64,000 nucleotides of DNA from Halanaerobium saccharolyticum (GTDB lineage Bacteria; Bacillota; Halanaerobiia; Halanaerobiales; Halanaerobiaceae): positions 62,001-126,000 of the forward strand of contig NZ_SNWX01000006.1 of NCBI RefSeq assembly GCF_004362045.1, written 5' to 3'. The position numbers were made by a program, and so were the translations under genes. The notes under the pieces were generated by a model. It had not been told where the DNA came from, made no database searches, and was given only the letters and a program-made list of their open reading frames with translations. Shown in pieces: positions 27,491 through 34,515 of the stretch; the first letter of the stretch is position 1; each line of letters starts with the position of its first letter.

Positions 27491-28030
27491 ATGAAGATTA
27501 TACAAAATATATGTTCCTTTTTAATTGCTTTAATTCTTATCGTTTTAACAATAACTCTTTCTCTATATAGTTTTGGACTTTTATCAGCGAACTTTATTCC
27601 TGATCTAATTTCCAGTAGCTATAACAGCTGGCAGGCAGCAGTTGTGTATTTAGTATTTTTGTTGATGGCTCTTTTTGTAATCTATCCGTATTTTACAGAT
27701 AGAAAATTTAAATCAACAAGACTGCTGAGTTCAGAATCCGGTGATATTACAATTACAATTTCTGCTCTTTCAAATTTAATTAAAGATAGAATTAGAGAAA
27801 AAGAAAAATTTGATGATATAAAAGTTAAATTAGAAGAGCAGGAAGAAGGACTAAAAATTGTTTTAAGTGGTAAGCTAACAGTACCGGGTGATTTACCTGC
27901 TATTAGTGAGAATATACAGCATGATCTTAAAAGCTATATAAAACAAACTACTGGGATTCAGGTGGCAAAGGTTCAGATCAGGATTGATGATGTTAAAAAA
28001 GAAAATAAACTGCCCGAAAATGTAGAATGA
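27491..28030 (+). CDS. amaP: AmaP-like membrane anchor of Asp23
   Basis: A 179-residue protein with two N-terminal transmembrane helices (FLIALILIVLTITLSLYSF; AAVVYLVFLLMALFVIYPYF) and a C-terminal cytoplasmic Asp23-like domain (DITITISALSNLIKDRIREK to VAKVQIRIDDV). This is the layout of AmaP (alkaline-shock membrane anchor). It follows asp23 by 33 bases with GGAGGTT before the ATG. Confidence 0.8.
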   Translation: MKIIQNICSFLIALILIVLTITLSLYSFGLLSANFIPDLISSSYNSWQAAVVYLVFLLMALFVIYPYFTDRKFKSTRLLSSESGDITITISALSNLIKDRIREKEKFDDIKVKLEEQEEGLKIVLSGKLTVPGDLPAISENIQHDLKSYIKQTTGIQVAKVQIRIDDVKKENKLPENVE

Positions 28031-28043
28031 GGTGGTCTATAAA

Positions 28044-28280
28044 ATGGATAAAAATCAATTTAAGGAAGAGTTATCTCAATTTATATACCTGAATCGCAGA
28101 AAAATTTGCGGAGCATTAATTGGTCTAATTATAGGGGTTTTAATCCTGACTGTTGGGTTTTTTAAAACTTTACTGCTCTGCTTAACTACTTTGGTCGGGT
28201 ATTATTTTGGGGCTCGCTGGCGTTTTGAAGAAGATTTAAAAGATTTTATAATAAGAATCATTCCAGATAGATTTAAATAG
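28044..28280 (+). CDS. DUF2273 small membrane protein
   Basis: A 78-residue protein with one long hydrophobic segment (ICGALIGLIIGVLILTVGFFKTLLLCLTTLVGYYFG, probably two helices). It is the usual third member of the asp23-amaP-DUF2273 set. GAGGTGG before ATG 28044 favours that start over the GTG at 28032. The exact role is unknown. Confidence 0.82.
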   Translation: MDKNQFKEELSQFIYLNRRKICGALIGLIIGVLILTVGFFKTLLLCLTTLVGYYFGARWRFEEDLKDFIIRIIPDRFK

Positions 28281-28304
28281 AGTTAGAAATGAGGTATTTT
28301 CTTT

Positions 28305-28706
28305 ATGCAAAAAGTTTCGAGACACAAACAGAGAGTCTGGGTGCTGCAGATACTTTATGGTCTGGACATCCGAAAAAAGCTTGATCTTGAAAATTCAAAA
28401 AAAAGCTACAGCAATTTTATTGCCGAAAAAGGTGTACTGGAAGAAAATTTATATGCAGAAGAACTTTTAGAAGGTATAATTATGGAGTTGGAACTGCTTG
28501 ATGCACAAATTGATCAATATGCAATTAACTGGAATATTGAAAGAATGCCTGCAATTGACAGAAATATTTTAAGAATTGCTGCTTATGAGATTCAACATGA
28601 TATTCCTGTCAAAGTTGCGATCAATGAAGCAGTAAAAATTGCCAAAAAGTATGCAGATGACAGTTCACCATCATTTATCAATGGAATACTATCTAAATTT
28701 GCTTAA
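28305..28706 (+). CDS. nusB: Transcription antitermination factor NusB
   Basis: A 133-residue all-helical RNA-binding protein that, with NusE, binds boxA in rRNA leaders. NusB marks are the N-terminal basic helix ([18 protein letters not shown]) and the C-terminal [13 protein letters not shown] ... [29 protein letters not shown]. The location after asp23/amaP is common in Firmicutes. A terminator follows immediately. Confidence 0.93.
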   Translation: MQKVSRHKQRVWVLQILYGLDIRKKLDLENSKKSYSNFIAEKGVLEENLYAEELLEGIIMELELLDAQIDQYAINWNIERMPAIDRNILRIAAYEIQHDIPVKVAINEAVKIAKKYADDSSPSFINGILSKFA

Positions 28707-28734
28707 AAGGGGGCTTATAGCCTTCTTTTTTTTT
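28707..28734 (+). terminator. Terminator of the asp23-nusB operon
   Basis: AAGGGGGC pairs with GCCTTCTT (two G-T pairs) across a TTATA loop, followed by an eight-to-nine T run. Confidence 0.8.
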
Positions 28735-28755
28735 AAAAACTTAGGACCAAACTCA

Positions 28756-28794
28756 GGTACCAGGTCCATTAAAACGATTTCGGTATCTGGTACC
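28756..28794. repeat. Inverted repeat built on GGTACCAG / CTGGTACC
   Basis: Perfect 8-bp arms at 28756-28763 and 28787-28794, each containing the palindrome GGTACC. A third partial copy, GGACC/GGTCC, is interleaved. It lies between the nusB terminator and the aminotransferase. It could be an operator, a REP-like element or part of a leader hairpin; there is no T-run, so it is not a terminator. Confidence 0.5.
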
Positions 28795-28820
28795 AATAAA
28801 TATATTAATGGGGTGTGAAG

Positions 28821-30023
28821 ATGAAATATTCAGCAAGAATTGCCAAAATTGAGGAGTCAAAAACAATTGCGGTTAGTACTAAAGCAAATAAGCTAACTGC
28901 AGCAGGGGAAGATGTGGTTAGCTTTGGAGCTGGAGAACCAGATTTTCCTACACCAAATTTTATTAAAAAAGCTGCTGTAGAGGCTATGGATAAGGGGTAT
29001 ACCGGATATACATCTGCTTCCGGTTTACCAGAATTAAAGGAAGCAGCTGTTAACAAATTTGCTTCGGATTATTCATATAAATATTCTACTGAGGAAGTTA
29101 TTGTAGGTAATGGTGGGAAACAAATACTTTTTAATGGATTATCAGCTATTTTGGAAGCGGGAGATGAAGTCTTAATTCCAAAACCTTACTGGGTCTCATA
29201 TCCTGAGTTAGTTAAACTTGCAGGAGGTACTCCTGTATTTATAGAGACAAAGGCGGAAAATAAATTTAAACTTCAGGTATCCGAAATGGAAAAAAATTTA
29301 AACGAAAAAACTAAAGCAATTATTATTAATTCTCCTTCTAATCCAGATGGACATTTTTATACTTCATCAGAATTAATAGAATTACTTGATTTAGCAGTTA
29401 AAAAAGATTTATTTATTATCAGTGATGAGATATATGATAAATTACTTTATGATGGCAGAGAATTTAAATCTATGATTGAACTGTTCCCGGAATACAAGGA
29501 TAGATTATTAATTGTTAATGGGATGTCTAAATCATATTCGATGACCGGCTGGCGGGTTGGATTTGGTTTTGCCAATGAAAAGTGGATCAGTTCAATGGCC
29601 AAAATTCAGAGTCATACAACCTCTAATGTTAATACAATTGCTCAATATGCAAGTGCAAAAGCTCTGGCCAATGATGATTTAGAAATAATTATAGATGAGC
29701 GCAGAGATATTTACCAGCAAAGAAGGAATTTAACTGCGGAGCTGCTGGCAGAAATTGAGGATTTAGAAGCTATTAGACCTGCAGGAGCTTTTTATTTTTT
29801 TATTGATATTTCAAAACTTATAGAAAAAAAATATAAGGGAAAGAAGATTGAGGGTTCACTTTCATTTTGTGATTTACTTTTAAAAGAAAACAAGGTGGCC
29901 GTGGTCCCCGGTATAGCTTTTGGTATGGATAACTTTATCCGGATTTCTTATGCTTTAGGAGAAGATCGAATCAGAGAAGGTATTAAAAGAATAGCAGATT
30001 TTGTTAGTATAATTAAAGCTTAG
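28821..30023 (+). CDS. Class I/II aminotransferase (aspartate aminotransferase-like)
   Basis: A 400-residue fold type I PLP enzyme of the bacterial AAT 1-beta type. Visible signatures are SFGAGEPDFPTP (substrate entry), YTGYTSASGLPELKEA, the Schiff-base lysine in NGMSKSYSMTGWRVGFG, ISDEIYDKLLYD (Asp and Tyr contacting PLP) and FIRISYALGE with the substrate carboxylate Arg. The normally conserved SPSNPTG reads SPSNPDG here. ATG 28821 fits the GGGGTG ribosome site better than GTG 28815. It may use aspartate, or keto acids of the neighbouring pathways; specificity is not readable. Confidence 0.85.
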   Translation: MKYSARIAKIEESKTIAVSTKANKLTAAGEDVVSFGAGEPDFPTPNFIKKAAVEAMDKGYTGYTSASGLPELKEAAVNKFASDYSYKYSTEEVIVGNGGKQILFNGLSAILEAGDEVLIPKPYWVSYPELVKLAGGTPVFIETKAENKFKLQVSEMEKNLNEKTKAIIINSPSNPDGHFYTSSELIELLDLAVKKDLFIISDEIYDKLLYDGREFKSMIELFPEYKDRLLIVNGMSKSYSMTGWRVGFGFANEKWISSMAKIQSHTTSNVNTIAQYASAKALANDDLEIIIDERRDIYQQRRNLTAELLAEIEDLEAIRPAGAFYFFIDISKLIEKKYKGKKIEGSLSFCDLLLKENKVAVVPGIAFGMDNFIRISYALGEDRIREGIKRIADFVSIIKA

Positions 30024-30051
30024 TTTTAATTTGTTATTTAAAAATTTGCTC

Positions 30052-30070
30052 TGCAGGCAGCTCGCAGGCA
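30052..30070. repeat. 19-bp direct repeat, copy 1
   Basis: TGCAGGCAGCTCGCAGGCA, exactly repeated at 30316-30334. Each copy also contains a shorter internal repeat GCAGGCA x2. The pair brackets the tRNA-Leu fragment at the prophage left boundary. Confidence 0.85.
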
Positions 30071-30100
30071 ATTAGAGTTAGAGTCTAAATTATAGTAAAT

Positions 30101-30124
30101 AAAAAAGAGCCCTTAAAAAGGCTC
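30101..30124 (-). terminator. Leftward terminator behind the tRNA-Leu fragment
   Basis: On the minus strand GAGCC (30124-30120) pairs with GGCTC (30111-30107) and is followed by six T. It is placed 20 bases after the CCA end, as expected for the terminator of the original leftward tRNA-Leu gene. Confidence 0.78.
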
Positions 30125-30144
30125 CTATCACTGCTATATTAAAA

Positions 30145-30204
30145 TGGTGCGAAAGGAGGGATTCGAACCCTCACGGTCGTAAGACCACTAGACCCTGAAT
30201 CTAA
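30145..30204 (-). tRNA. tRNA-Leu(CAG), 3' part only (truncated by integration)
   Basis: Reading leftward, the segment has the 3' strand of the anticodon stem, loop TTCAGGG with anticodon CAG (complement of 30195-30197), a long variable arm GGTC-TTAC-GACC typical of class II tRNAs, the T arm GAGGG-TTCGAAT-CCCTC, acceptor strand CTTTCGC, discriminator A and encoded CCA at 30147-30145. The 5' half (acceptor GCGAAAG, D arm) is missing. Bases beyond 30204 are unrelated. This is the usual scar left when a tyrosine-integrase element enters at an anticodon stem-loop and rebuilds the intact tRNA at its other end. Confidence 0.85.
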
Positions 30205-30240
30205 ATTAGCGGGGTTTCATACAAAACTATAGATATTTCA

Positions 30241-30277
30241 AACCTCTGTTAGTTCCATTATAGCAGGGGTTTTATTT
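30241..30277 (+). terminator. Rightward hairpin terminator near the left attachment region
   Basis: AACCTCTG (30241-30248) pairs with CAGGGGTT (30264-30271; one T-G pair), followed by TTATTTTTT. Its stem overlaps no gene. It may stop host transcription entering the prophage. Confidence 0.65.
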
Positions 30278-30315
30278 TTTATATATTCTTAAATTGTCAG
30301 CAAACATTTATTTTA

Positions 30316-30334
30316 TGCAGGCAGCTCGCAGGCA
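30316..30334. repeat. 19-bp direct repeat, copy 2
   Basis: Exact copy of TGCAGGCAGCTCGCAGGCA at 30052-30070. It lies between the tRNA-Leu fragment and the second tRNA-like fragment. The gap 30205-30357 otherwise holds only the hairpin at 30241-30277. Confidence 0.85.
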
Positions 30335-30357
30335 GAGATTTTATCTAAATGCAAAAG

Positions 30358-30383
30358 TGGTGGCCAGGTGGGGACTCAAACCA
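30358..30383 (-). pseudogene. Second tRNA 3'-end fragment next to the integrase, candidate att core
   Basis: On the minus strand the 25 bases after TTT read as the T loop (GGTTTGAGTC), T stem, acceptor strand CCTGGCC, discriminator A and CCA of a tRNA different from the tRNA-Leu at 30145. The 5' strand of the T stem is already lost (mismatched to CCCCA). The fragment begins 4-5 bases after the integrase stop, exactly where a phage attP core often lies. The tRNA species cannot be named from this piece. Confidence 0.65.
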
Positions 30384-30387
30384 AAAA

Positions 30388-31521
30388 TTAAAAAATATCG
30401 TCTAATTTATTCACTGCTGAATTTTTACTTTTATCAGAAACATGGGTGTAAATATCAGCTGTAGTGGACCTTAAAGTGTGACCTAAAAGTTTTTGAATGG
30501 TTTGTATATCCTGTCCATTTTCTTTTAATATTGAAGCAAATGAGTGCCTTAGGCTGTGGAATGTATATTGATCCATATCTGCAGCCCTTGCATATCTTTT
30601 AAAAGCATGACTAATAGAGTCTGGATCTGGAGGAGTGCCATCTTTTCTGGCAAATACTAAGTTATTTTTATTATAATTCTTTAACATTAGCTCAGTTTTG
30701 ATTTGAACCTGCTCTTTTTTTATGTTTCTTAAAAGATTATATACTTTTTTTGAGAAGGGAACACTTCTAACCAGGTTGTTTTTAGTAGTTTCTTGAATAA
30801 AAGTCTGGCCGCTGGTCCTAAGTAAAGATTGCTTTACAAGTATTGTTCTGCTATCAAACTCAATCAAATCCCATTGTAAACCTAATATTTCTCCTCTTCT
30901 TAAACCAGTTCTAGCTGCAAATTCAAATAATCTTCTATAATACTTATTATCCACTGTCTTTAAAAATCCTTCTAATTTTTTTGAATTCATATATTTAGCT
31001 TCTTTAGTTACTTTTTTAGGCGGATCTACAAGTTCGGCTGGATTTATCTTAATCATTTTCCATTTTAAAGCGTTACTAAAAGCTTTGTGCATGATTGAAT
31101 GATGGTATCTAACAAATCTATTAGAAAGACTTTCTCCCGTTGTCAAATTCCCCTTTTTAAGTTTATGATCATAGTAATTTTCTAATAATATTGGTTTATC
31201 TATTAACTCTCCCAGAGTATATTCACCAAGAATAGGGAGTATATGTCTTTCAATTACATGTTTATAATTTTCATGAGTAGAAGGTTTTAATCTTTTTCTA
31301 TGATTTTCTAACCAATCTAAAAGAAAATCTTCAAGCTTTATTTTTCTTCCTTCAAAAACACCGCTTTTTATTTCTCTTTCCATTTTATTCATAATTTCTT
31401 TAGCTTTATCTTTCTTAGCATTAACAGTTTTATAAATAAAATTTCTTTCACCATCTGGATCAGATTCCAACTCTATGACAATTTGATATTTTTTCTTACC
31501 TCTTTTCCTTAAATGAGACAT
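30388..31521 (-). CDS. int: Phage tyrosine recombinase (integrase)
   Basis: Catalyses site-specific integration and excision. The 377-residue protein has an arm-binding N-terminal domain (1-55), a SAM-like core-binding domain (about 60-160, DFLLDWLENHRKRLKPSTHENY) and the catalytic domain with R208 (ARTGLRRGEILGLQW), H322-x-x-R325 (FHSLRHSFAS), H348 (LLGH) and nucleophile Y358. It is complete and apparently active. AAGGAGG precedes the ATG on the minus strand. Transcribed leftward toward the tRNA fragments, it marks the left end of the prophage. Confidence 0.95.
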   Translation of the reverse strand: MSHLRKRGKKKYQIVIELESDPDGERNFIYKTVNAKKDKAKEIMNKMEREIKSGVFEGRKIKLEDFLLDWLENHRKRLKPSTHENYKHVIERHILPILGEYTLGELIDKPILLENYYDHKLKKGNLTTGESLSNRFVRYHHSIMHKAFSNALKWKMIKINPAELVDPPKKVTKEAKYMNSKKLEGFLKTVDNKYYRRLFEFAARTGLRRGEILGLQWDLIEFDSRTILVKQSLLRTSGQTFIQETTKNNLVRSVPFSKKVYNLLRNIKKEQVQIKTELMLKNYNKNNLVFARKDGTPPDPDSISHAFKRYARAADMDQYTFHSLRHSFASILKENGQDIQTIQKLLGHTLRSTTADIYTHVSDKSKNSAVNKLDDIF

Positions 31522-31604
31522 AACAAATCCTCCTTATCTGTTGTTATATTTTCACCACTGCTTTAATTATGTGATTATTTATATACATTTGTTCGCTTAA
31601 TGTG

Positions 31605-31628
31605 TAAAAAGAGAAGCCCCGAAGGGCT
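31605..31628 (-). terminator. Terminator of the leftward lysogeny genes
   Basis: On the minus strand AGCCC-TTCG-GGGCT (31628-31615) is followed by TCTCTTTTT. The UUCG tetraloop makes it very stable. It separates the repressor-side transcript from int. Confidence 0.88.
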
Positions 31629-31636
31629 AAGTTATT

Positions 31637-32500
31637 TTAATTAAAAGTAACTCTATATGATTTCTCAATAATTTTATTTTTTTGATTTTTATTTTGCAAA
31701 GATTTTCTCTCAATAACATTTTCTCCAGTAATTAACCTATTGTTTTTTCCATATTTATCAATTACATTATCTGGTTGCTCAAAGGGATAAAAGCCAATAT
31801 CTACAAGTAAATTACCATCGACAAATTCAGATATATCTATTTCTTTTTTGAGCTTTCCATCTTTAACTTTAAAATCTCCGCTAGTCATAGAAGCTATTTT
31901 TAAATCAAGTCTTTTCTTCATTTCTTCATCTTCAGTCATTTCCCAAGTTATATCATCTAAATTTTCTACTGTAACATTATAAGTAATTAAAGCACCGTCA
32001 ATTAAATTTGTATTTCCTTCGATTATCAATTTATTATTTTGAGCATAAATATTTGGATCTATAAAAACTTCAATTTCTTTTTTCTCTTCATTATCTCCAA
32101 AAATTTTATGCAATGTAGATTCTTTGTTAGAACCCTCACTTTTTTGAGTTTGCTCTATTTTTGTATTAGATTGTTTTGGTTGATCAGTAGGACTATTCTC
32201 TACATCTTCCCCAAAAACAAGACCTAAACCTGCTAATATTACAATCACTGCTGCAAAACTCATAAAAGACTTTAAACATCCACCTGATTTGTTAGAAGAG
32301 TTTAATAAATTAGGATCGGAATCCTTCCCCATATCCTCAAAATCTAAATCCTCATCATCTTCAGTATTTGCATCTGGCTTATCAATTTTTTTATCTGGTT
32401 CAGTAACTTCTTCAGCACTATCTTTATTTAATTCCGCACCACAGCCGCTACAAAACTTATCATTTTCATTAACTTCACTTCCGCATTGTGAACAATAAAT
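31637..32500 (-). CDS. Zinc-ribbon membrane protein of the lysogeny module, probable ATT start
   Basis: Starts with a two-knuckle zinc ribbon (YCSQCGSEV ... FCSGCGAEL), followed by an acidic linker, one transmembrane helix (FMSFAAVIVILAGLGLVFG, near residue 90), a Ser/Gln/Lys spacer and an extracytoplasmic beta-rich domain of about 150 residues (GALITYNVTVENLDDITWEM). The longest frame begins at GTG 32509, but that codon lies inside AGAGGTGAT, an excellent ribosome site. The in-frame ATT at 32500 is 6-8 bases downstream and gives the typical start MYCSQCG (287 residues). Expressed with the repressor side, it may be a lysogenic conversion or exclusion protein; function unknown. Confidence 0.7.
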   Translation of the reverse strand: MYCSQCGSEVNENDKFCSGCGAELNKDSAEEVTEPDKKIDKPDANTEDDEDLDFEDMGKDSDPNLLNSSNKSGGCLKSFMSFAAVIVILAGLGLVFGEDVENSPTDQPKQSNTKIEQTQKSEGSNKESTLHKIFGDNEEKKEIEVFIDPNIYAQNNKLIIEGNTNLIDGALITYNVTVENLDDITWEMTEDEEMKKRLDLKIASMTSGDFKVKDGKLKKEIDISEFVDGNLLVDIGFYPFEQPDNVIDKYGKNNRLITGENVIERKSLQNKNQKNKIIEKSYRVTFN

Positions 32501-32558
32501 AACAATCACCTCTTATTTGTTGTATTTTATCGACATTTGTCGAATGTATGTTCGTTTT

Positions 32559-32891
32559 TTAACCAAAAAAATTATTAACCTTCTTTTTTGCAAACTGATC
32601 AGCTTTGTTTTCCATTTCAGTATGTTGCATATCAACACCAACTATGTAACTAACTTCAGGCAGATCATAAAGTATATGCTCTATTTCATGCAAATATACC
32701 TCCTTTTGAAGTTCTAAAGTTATGTTCTTGTTGATTATAACATAATAATTATTAAAAGGCGAAAAATAGACAAAGCCATATATTCGAGGGCTTAAAGATA
32801 AAAATTCTTGATATATATTATTTTCTCTAGCCCATTCCTGATAATCAATGTATGTACGCTGCAGGGCGGTGCGAACTTTTTTATCTGTCAT
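32559..32891 (-). CDS. ImmA/IrrE-type metallopeptidase
   Basis: A 110-residue protein with zinc motif H68-E-I-E-H72 inside KEVYLHEIEHILYDLPE. In ICEBs1-type elements ImmA cleaves the neighbouring XRE repressor to induce excision, and the gene here directly follows (downstream, same strand) a CI-like repressor. It is shorter than many ImmA proteins but keeps the metal helix and a following acidic segment (MENKADQFAK). It probably senses the inducing signal for this prophage (inference). Confidence 0.8.
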   Translation of the reverse strand: MTDKKVRTALQRTYIDYQEWARENNIYQEFLSLSPRIYGFVYFSPFNNYYVIINKNITLELQKEVYLHEIEHILYDLPEVSYIVGVDMQHTEMENKADQFAKKKVNNFFG

Positions 32892-32904
32892 TCTAGCACC
32901 TCAT

Positions 32905-33312
32905 TTAATTATTTTTTCTTTCATTCTCATTTATAGCATTCATAATCCTAATCATTTGCTTGATATCTTCATCAGTCATATCTTTGCTTTGCTTAAATAA
33001 AAGTTTAAGAGAATCTCTTTTAGATATTTGCTCCCATATTTCTTTTAACTCTGGATCATTTGATAAAGCATTCTCAATTTTTTTATCTTGTTCTTCATTA
33101 TCTAAATAACCAGCAACTTTGAGTAATTTTTTATATGAAACACCAAGAGGCCCTGACAATTTTTTTAATGTATCAGGAGAAGGTTCTCTTAAACCTCTTT
33201 CAATTCTAGAAATATGAGAGTTGCTAACTCCTGATTTATTTTCTAAATATGTTAAAGTCATATTATTTTTATTCCTTAATTTTTTAATGAAATCACCGAT
33301 ATTACTTGTCAT
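32905..33312 (-). CDS. CI-like XRE-family repressor
   Basis: A 135-residue DNA-binding protein with a clear HTH_3 domain (residues 6-60, MTLTYLENKSGVSNSHISRIERG) and a short helical C-terminal region without an S24 LexA-like peptidase, so induction by self-cleavage is unlikely and ImmA cleavage is the natural alternative. AGGAGG precedes the ATG. It is transcribed leftward from an operator-rich divergent promoter region shared with the Cro-like gene. Confidence 0.86.
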   Translation of the reverse strand: MTSNIGDFIKKLRNKNNMTLTYLENKSGVSNSHISRIERGLREPSPDTLKKLSGPLGVSYKKLLKVAGYLDNEEQDKKIENALSNDPELKEIWEQISKRDSLKLLFKQSKDMTDEDIKQMIRIMNAINENERKNN

Positions 33313-33331
33313 TTATCTGCCTCCTAGCATA

Positions 33332-33449
33332 ATTTTATAAAACTTATTGCCTACTGTCAACAAATAAATATTACCTATTGGCAGATTTTTTCTTAAAATC
33401 TCTTGACAACTGGCAGAAAGTAATCTATAATAATAATTGCCAGCAGTCA
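33332..33449. promoter_or_regulatory. Divergent lysogeny control region: two promoters and four operators
   Basis: Rightward promoter: TTGACA (33403-33408), 17 bases, TATAAT (33426-33431). Leftward promoter (minus strand): TTGACA (33360-33355), 17 bases, TAAAAT (33337-33332). Four related 12-14-bp dyads match TGCCAGCTGGCA: 33347-33360, 33372-33383, 33404-33415 and 33438-33449. The first overlaps the leftward -35, the third the rightward -35, and the fourth sits near the rightward start site. This is the architecture of a CI/Cro switch; a fifth perfect site is at 33678-33689. Confidence 0.82.
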
Positions 33450-33466
33450 GAAAGGAGGTAATTTTA

Positions 33467-33712
33467 ATGGCTAGAATACATCTTAAAAAAGAAGTTTTAG
33501 AAAAATACATGGAAGAAAACAATTTTTCGGAGCAAGATTTAGCAACTGAGCTAGACTTAGATTACACAACTGTTTACCGAGTTTTAAGGGGCCAAAGGAA
33601 TGTTGGACCAAAATTTGTTGCTAAAGTATTAACTAATACCGGGTTTGAGTTTGAGGATATTTTTTTTACTAATGATTTGCCAGCTGGCAGAAAAAATAAT
33701 CATTCTGCATAA
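33467..33712 (+). CDS. Cro-like HTH regulator
   Basis: An 81-residue protein almost entirely made of an HTH domain (LEKYMEENNFSEQDLATELDLDYTTVYRVLRGQRNVGPKFVAKVL). It is the first rightward gene of the switch and so probably represses the CI side in the lytic state. AAAGGAGGT at 33451-33459 selects ATG 33467. The C-terminal coding sequence contains the perfect operator TGCCAGCTGGCA (codons for LPAGR). Confidence 0.8.
   Translation: MARIHLKKEVLEKYMEENNFSEQDLATELDLDYTTVYRVLRGQRNVGPKFVAKVLTNTGFEFEDIFFTNDLPAGRKNNHSA
33678..33689. promoter_or_regulatory. Fifth, perfectly palindromic operator inside the Cro-like gene
   Basis: TGCCAGCTGGCA is the exact dyad of which the four intergenic sites are variants. 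Its distance from the promoters (about 250 bases) would allow looping between repressor multimers. Confidence 0.7.
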
Positions 33713-33728
33713 AAAAAGGAGGCCAATA

Positions 33729-34502
33729 ATGGGAAAAGTTATTAATATAAACAATCATGATTTAAAAGTCAAAAGATTTAATGATGAAAGAATTATCACT
33801 TTTAGGGAAATTGATACAGTGCACGAAAGAGTTAGCGGAACTGCCGGTAGAAACTTTAGAGATAATAAAGAATATTTTATTGAAGGTGAAGATTACTTTG
33901 AATTAAAAGGAACTGATGCATATAATTTTGCGACGACGTATAACATCGGCACAAATCCTTCGAAGGTTAGAAACCTAATTTTAATAACTGAATCTGGATA
34001 TTTGTTAATAGTGAAAACTCTCCAGGATGATCTAGCCTGGGAAGTACAGCGGAAATTAATTAAAAATTATTTCAGAGCTAAAGAGATTGTGCAGCAGCCT
34101 AAAAATGAATTTGATTTAATGAGAAGAATGATTGATCAGATTGAATCAGCTAAAAAAGAAGCTAGTGAAGCTAAAGAACTTGCCGAAAATATTAAAGATA
34201 CTATTATCCAGACTGATGAAGACTGGAGAAGATGGGTAAATAAACAAGTTAATAAAATTGGATATGAGAGAGGTGGAGAGTACCAAAAAGTAAGAAGAAT
34301 GAGTTATGCAATGTTGGAAAATAGAGGTCATTGCAGATTGGAGGTGAGGCTTAATAACTTAAAAGAAAGGCTAAGAGAAGCCGGTGCTACAGAAACCAGA
34401 ATCAATGATGCCAATAAATTGGATGTAATCGGAGACGATCCAAGGCTTAGAGAAATTTATAAAACTATAATAAAAGAAATGTCTATTAAATATTCAGCTT
34501 AA
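33729..34502 (+). CDS. Phage antirepressor (ORF6N plus ORF6C domains)
   Basis: A 257-residue protein. Its N-terminal DNA-binding ORF6N/Bro-like domain (about 10-105: VKRFNDERIITFREIDTVHERV to ESGYLLIVKTLQDDLAWEVQ) is followed by a coiled coil (140-170) and a C-terminal ORF6C-type domain (WRRWVNKQVNKIGYERGGEY). Such proteins counter lysogenic repressors or regulate early genes. AAAGGAGG at 33715-33722 sets ATG 33729. Confidence 0.82.
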   Translation: MGKVININNHDLKVKRFNDERIITFREIDTVHERVSGTAGRNFRDNKEYFIEGEDYFELKGTDAYNFATTYNIGTNPSKVRNLILITESGYLLIVKTLQDDLAWEVQRKLIKNYFRAKEIVQQPKNEFDLMRRMIDQIESAKKEASEAKELAENIKDTIIQTDEDWRRWVNKQVNKIGYERGGEYQKVRRMSYAMLENRGHCRLEVRLNNLKERLREAGATETRINDANKLDVIGDDPRLREIYKTIIKEMSIKYSA

Positions 34503-34515
34503 GGAGGTAAAAGGT

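Noticed and set aside
30145-30240. Intact tRNA-Leu gene
   Set aside because: Bases beyond 30204 do not form the D arm or the matching acceptor strand; only the 3' part is present.
30052-30334. CRISPR array from the GCAGGCA repeats
   Set aside because: Only two copies of the 19-mer, 245 bases apart, with tRNA and terminator sequence between and no spacers or cas genes.
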